Source: Mesostigma viride
Lineage: Eukaryota > Streptophyta > Mesostigmatophyceae > Mesostigmatales > Mesostigmataceae
NCBI GenBank assembly: GCA_009746045.1
Contig: RPFO01000789.1
Span: forward strand, 1-33,815
Direction of reading: 5' to 3'
Length of the DNA: 33,815 nucleotides
The notes beneath the pieces were generated by a model. That model searched no databases, had not been told where the DNA came from, and saw nothing but the letters and a program-made list of their open reading frames with translations. The stretch's first letter is position 1. Each line of letters starts with the position of its first letter. Below, in pieces: positions 29,926-33,815 of this stretch. A program made the translations under genes and the position numbers.

Positions 29926-31106
29926 GTAAACGGGGGTCTTTGTGCAGAGAAGGATGTTGATTAAGCAATCTCTGGGCTAGCTGGGAATGGCAAGATAGGA
30001 ATACTAAAATAGTAGTAAGATATGAACAGTAGCTAGGACATGTGAGATAGGAATGGAGAAAATGACGAGACTAGAAGAAACTAGAAGAGAATGTTGGCGT
30101 AGAGCACACTATAGAACCTAGGAATTGTTTATAATAAGGTCAACATCATACAGTACGTATACAACATAGGTGCTACATACAAGGCTAATGATAAGAAACA
30201 TGACTATCAAGCAATCTATCAAACAGACAAACACAAAAGATGGACGCCTCAAAGACACGCCTGCTGCAATGCATCTACAAGGAGTGCGTGTCAATTACTT
30301 GGCTTTGACACTATCGTTGGGAAAGTTAACGCTGTTGCCTTGCCAACCAAAAGACGATGAAATTCCCAAAATTCTTCCTAGGCAGTTCAGCTCTCTTCAA
30401 CGCAAGAGAACAGTGGAGAAGAGCCCTCTTCAAAGCAAGAGTACATGGGACACGGGCCGCCCAGGCTCCCAGGCCAACACCCAGCCGGCCTGAAGAAACA
30501 GGCTTAACGTGCAAGATGTGCAGCCTCAGACTGAGAGAAGCACCTCCACGACGGCCTCCTTAGATGAACCAGCAACACCCTGCCCAAACTAAACCCCGGA
30601 TGGCGTATGTAACATACAGGAATTCAGGAAGATTGCCACTGCTTGACCGGAAGGGGTCACCAATGGCATAAATGCAGTGCACTAATATGCAGGTAAAAAC
30701 TGGGTGTCCAGGGCAGATGCATGTTAGTAAACGAAATCACTAAGCAACTACGGATATAGAGACGGACATTTTTTGGCCATAACTTTCATTGAGTGCTACG
30801 CCACCCACCTTCCAAAAGCGTGGGAATCCTCGAGCGTCGCCGCCCAGTCGTTCGCAACGGTATTTGCTTGGAAATAAAGCGCACGGGGGAATGATGAGGC
30901 AGCCAAATGTGGAACAGGGCGCGTTGTTGTTCGCCACAACAGACTGTACAAAATATGCTGTGACCGCAGCGCAGCCGCCTCATGAATTCCCTCGGAAGTC
31001 CGTGACTTGAGGTTTGCAGCCTGGGCGCCGAACCGCCATTAACGTATTCATTACCGGACCTGCACTGTGAATCTGTGAAATTACTGCGATATTGCGAAGA
31101 CCGTTA

Positions 31107-31195
31107 CAGTCATTCACGCCTTAAGTTGGGTTCGAGGTTTTTGAGGGGGTCAACCCAACTTAAGGCGTGAACCCAACTTAAGGCGTGAATGACTC
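31107..31195. mobile_element. Small TA-flanked MITE-like inverted repeat
   Basis: 89 bp bounded by TA (31105-31106 and 31196-31197). The ends are inverted: CAGTCATTCACGCCTTAAGT with TGGGTTC at the left and its near-perfect complement at the right (26 bp, 31108-31133 against 31169-31194). CAGT ends with a TA target are typical of Tc1/mariner-type elements. An extra copy of the arm (ACCCAACTTAAGGCGTGA) sits inside at about 31153-31170, and degenerate copies lie at about 31281-31312. Confidence 0.6.
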
Positions 31196-31370
31196 TACTA
31201 AATTCTACTAATTTAAACTGAAGGTACTTAAACATACTATTCTAAACTACTTTGAACTTCGAATCCCGAAATCCTATCCGACCCAACTTAAGGCGTGAAC
31301 ACAACTTAAGGGGAGGGTCCCATGCTAGACCCCCTAAAACTATCCTGATCTTATGGAATAACATGCAGGG

Positions 31371-32032
31371 TGTTACGTGCCAACCCAGGTCCCTAGCCTG
31401 AGTGACGTAGCGAAAGATCCTCCATGCCGGAATTAGGAATAATCAAGGTAGCCTAATGCAGATTGCGCGTCACGACGGAGGTCGTGAGATATCTGGCATC
31501 GCGGCTTGACGCCAAGCTAATTGATACACACTTATAATGGCTAGCAAGACCAATTACAAATGGATAGTTGCCCCAGGTTTAATGTGTAGGCGTCATCGCA
31601 CTTATCATTCATCAAACCAAGAGGACGAGACTCTCGTCCTCGGACCAATTTCACCTAGGTCCGCCACCAAGCTGGCAAAGGGCGCCGACATGGCGCCGAC
31701 CTTCCTAAGCATGCAGTCCACACAAGATCTCGGGTCGACATCGACCCTCACCTACAGAATCCACGCATGAGTACAATATCTCAACCAGCTATAAAGTACG
31801 CAGCGCGGCGCGACTGCACCGGCCCCTAGAAGATCGCATACAACAGCCTAGGCCCAAAATAACTGGCCCGAATCACACAAACTATCATAGTTCCATACAA
31901 AAGTCCTGACTAAGGGACGATTCCCAAATTAAGTCCCGAAATAAGTCCCAAAGTCCTACGGACTATGACAACAAGCCAAAGTATATAATTTATTCCATTG
32001 TTGCGTCCGTCCTAAAGGGCCGGCACGCAACA
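31371..32032 (-). mobile_element. LTR of an LTR retrotransposon
   Basis: 662 bp starting TGTTACGTGCC and ending GGCACGCAACA, the inverted TG...CA ends expected of an LTR. Just outside, at 32033-32053, the minus strand carries a purine tract (GTGGGGGGGGAGGAG) like the polypurine tract that precedes a 3' LTR. This places the interior at higher coordinates and the element on the minus strand. Within it, in minus sense, are a TTTATAG box near 31790 and AATAAA near 31992. The second LTR would lie beyond the window, so the target duplication cannot be checked. Confidence 0.7.
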
Positions 32033-33815
32033 CTCCTCCCCCCCCACGGGGGTCGGTAGTCCCTACCGTACAAGAGTCACTGGGAAAAGAAACAAGTATG
32101 CTACACTACTATAAGAGTACTATGTCCCAACCCCGGTTCACCCGCGGGTTAGTAATACCAGTTCCTCTAGAGGTTGATACACAGGACCAACCCTGACGTA
32201 GTAGCATGAAACAGGATGACAGGATCATTCCGCTATCCGTCATAAAACTCGCACAACCATCTCAGCGACCGCCATTGTTGGCGCGCCGATCCACTGGAGC
32301 CACCTTAGGGGGGCGCCACCGCGTGCCCTATCCCATCCACATAATAATGCACAGTCCATGTAATCCCGCTCAACCAGTCCTGAGGTCCTGAGCAGCCTCA
32401 AACTTCATGAAATGTTGACCATAGGGGTACTATGTCCCAGCCCTTGTGCACCAACGGGCCAGTGAAACCAGGTCCCCCCAGACTTGCCACGCAAGAAGGG
32501 CAACTCTTTATATAGCCAATCGCCGGGATTGTCAGCAGGAGGGAATATTTTTCATGCATACAACTTGATGATCAGGCCGACGAGGTGGCCAGTCATGTAT
32601 CCCGTCCAGCCGAAACCCAGCCTTGCAGCGCGACTGATGCGCGTAATCACATGACGATTAAGAAGTACTACTAGTAGCGTAGACGACGGTGAGGCACAGC
32701 ATGCAGTGCAGGCCCCATGCTCAGAAGCGAGGGCGTGCACCAGAAGAAACTGATCCATTGCCTCACTACCGACAGTTGTACGCTTCCTCTCAAATACAGG
32801 CGCGCCGTGAGCCAACCGACCATGCAACGTGGCCGTCCCTGGCCGCCGCTGGAGTAGCTGTATAGAGGGGGAAGCCCTAGCGTGGCCGCTAGAGTGCGCC
32901 TCCCTTGCACCTGCGAACGCATGCAGGTGCCCGCAAGGCTCTAGTGTGTCCACTAGAGTGCGCCCCGCCGTCTCTATCCAGCGCGGGAAACAGTCAAAGT
33001 CGATCAAAACCGGAAACTTGATAATATGGCACGTGCAGTGCCCAAAACTAGCAGGGCCCCAGCGTGTCCACTGGAGTGCGCCCTGCCAACTCCTCCACGA
33101 AGCTGCAGTACTTTAGTCACAACACCACTCCGGCCGACGTGCATAGACCGGAGCAGTCGCCGGTCCCCGCATTCCTTACTGCCAATGTGCCTGAACTCCA
33201 CCGCAAGCGGGGGAAAACTCCTCAGCTCGCAGTCACACCCTCCGTGACACTTGCACAGCAAGAGCACGGTTGATGTTTGCGCAGGCCCATATGCATTTGA
33301 TGCTCGAGGCCGCCGACGTGGACTGCATAGCGCCCGCAATGCCCGCACTTATACAATGCAATGGGCAGGTCGGGGAGTGACACGCCTTGCAGGAACTGTC
33401 GTATCAGTAACGTTGCCCCTGCGAGACACCGTGCTGCTCATGGAGTAGGGCCGAGCAACCCCGCAGTCCCAAACAAGAGCTCCTCGGGCTCGATCGCGCC
33501 CAGCACACAGGTGCTCAAGCACATACAGCGATCGTGGACCGGGTCAATGCCGCGCACGACCGATCACGCCTGTCCACCCCGCTTGACTGTCTTGCCCAGG
33601 ATCCCATTCCCGCAACAGAAACACGCCCCTATGTGTATGCAGTCCCACCGCGCATCGCCACATCCCCCACTCGAAGCTTGAAGGCCTCTCACCACCCCTG
33701 TACCCGTGCATGGCCATGGGGTATAGTACATTTTGCCGCCCACACAGCCCGCCCGCCATGCACATGAACGCCTGCTCTGAGTCCCTCATCCATGCAACCT
33801 CATAGGCGCGCGGAC
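32033..33815 (-). mobile_element. Interior of the LTR retrotransposon (incomplete)
   Basis: DNA adjoining the LTR and running off the window. I cannot find protease, reverse transcriptase or integrase. Minus frames 33348-33004 (114 codons) and 33007-32552 (151 codons) share a repeated motif (GRTLVDTLEPC and GRTPVDTLGPC). A frame near 33390-33260 has LYKCGHCGRYAVHV and a His-rich stretch, a possible C2H2-like finger. GTACTATGTCCCA.CCC recurs at 32128 and 32427, a 300-bp tandem unit. It could be the 3' non-coding part of a large element or a non-autonomous one. Confidence 0.4.

Noticed and set aside
32000-32032. Short inverted repeat TGTTGCGT...ACGCAACA read as a 33-bp element of its own
   Set aside because: The right arm pairs better with TGTTACGTGCC at 31371, giving an LTR-sized unit beside a purine tract.

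Overview
This is nuclear DNA of a eukaryote, most likely a unicellular alga or other protist. It has GC-rich exons, long spliceosomal introns with GT-AG ends, LINE, Penelope-like and LTR retroelements, and very many minisatellites. There are no operons, Shine-Dalgarno sites or CRISPR arrays. The repeat load resembles large prasinophyte genomes such as Cymbomonas, but I cannot prove the species. I saw no tRNA or rRNA.

Layout. 1-5168: no gene recognised; a 50-bp minisatellite (about 195-1775) and two blocks of palindromic GGTAACC/GGTACC satellite (2500-3030, 3960-4660). 5169-16407 (+): a five-exon phospholipid scramblase gene of 376 codons whose exons join in frame. Its introns hold a 1.7-kb TTAA-flanked transposon, a 33-copy 49-bp minisatellite, a 0.5-kb polypyrimidine/polypurine tract, a nested LINE fragment and a decayed reverse transcriptase. 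17439-18395 (-): a 5'-truncated LINE with an 11-bp target-site duplication. 20599-26070 (-): a JmjC hydroxylase gene of the TYW5 type (hydroxywybutosine in tRNA-Phe), with a one-base frame break in one exon; a long low-complexity ORF lies upstream (26119-28251). 28497-29168 (-): an intronless DUF167/C15orf40-like gene. 29176-31370: minisatellites and a small TA-flanked MITE. 31371-33815: one LTR and part of the interior of an LTR retrotransposon that runs off the right edge. The three recognised genes are housekeeping-type and do not form a pathway.

Main discovery. Wherever I could place an exon-intron junction in the two intron-containing genes, the adjacent intron carries one to four degenerate copies of that junction. 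Each copy holds about 20-60 bp of exon edge plus flanking intron, often about 90-115 bp apart. Copies of an exon's 5' edge lie upstream of it and copies of its 3' edge lie downstream. In most copies the splice dinucleotide or reading frame is broken, but a few look nearly usable. I call these exon-edge echoes. They helped locate an 86-bp exon, predict a splice donor abutting the TYW5 stop codon, and reconstruct the empty site of the TTAA transposon. They suggest that these introns grow by repeated tandem duplication across splice junctions, or that the copies act as decoys.
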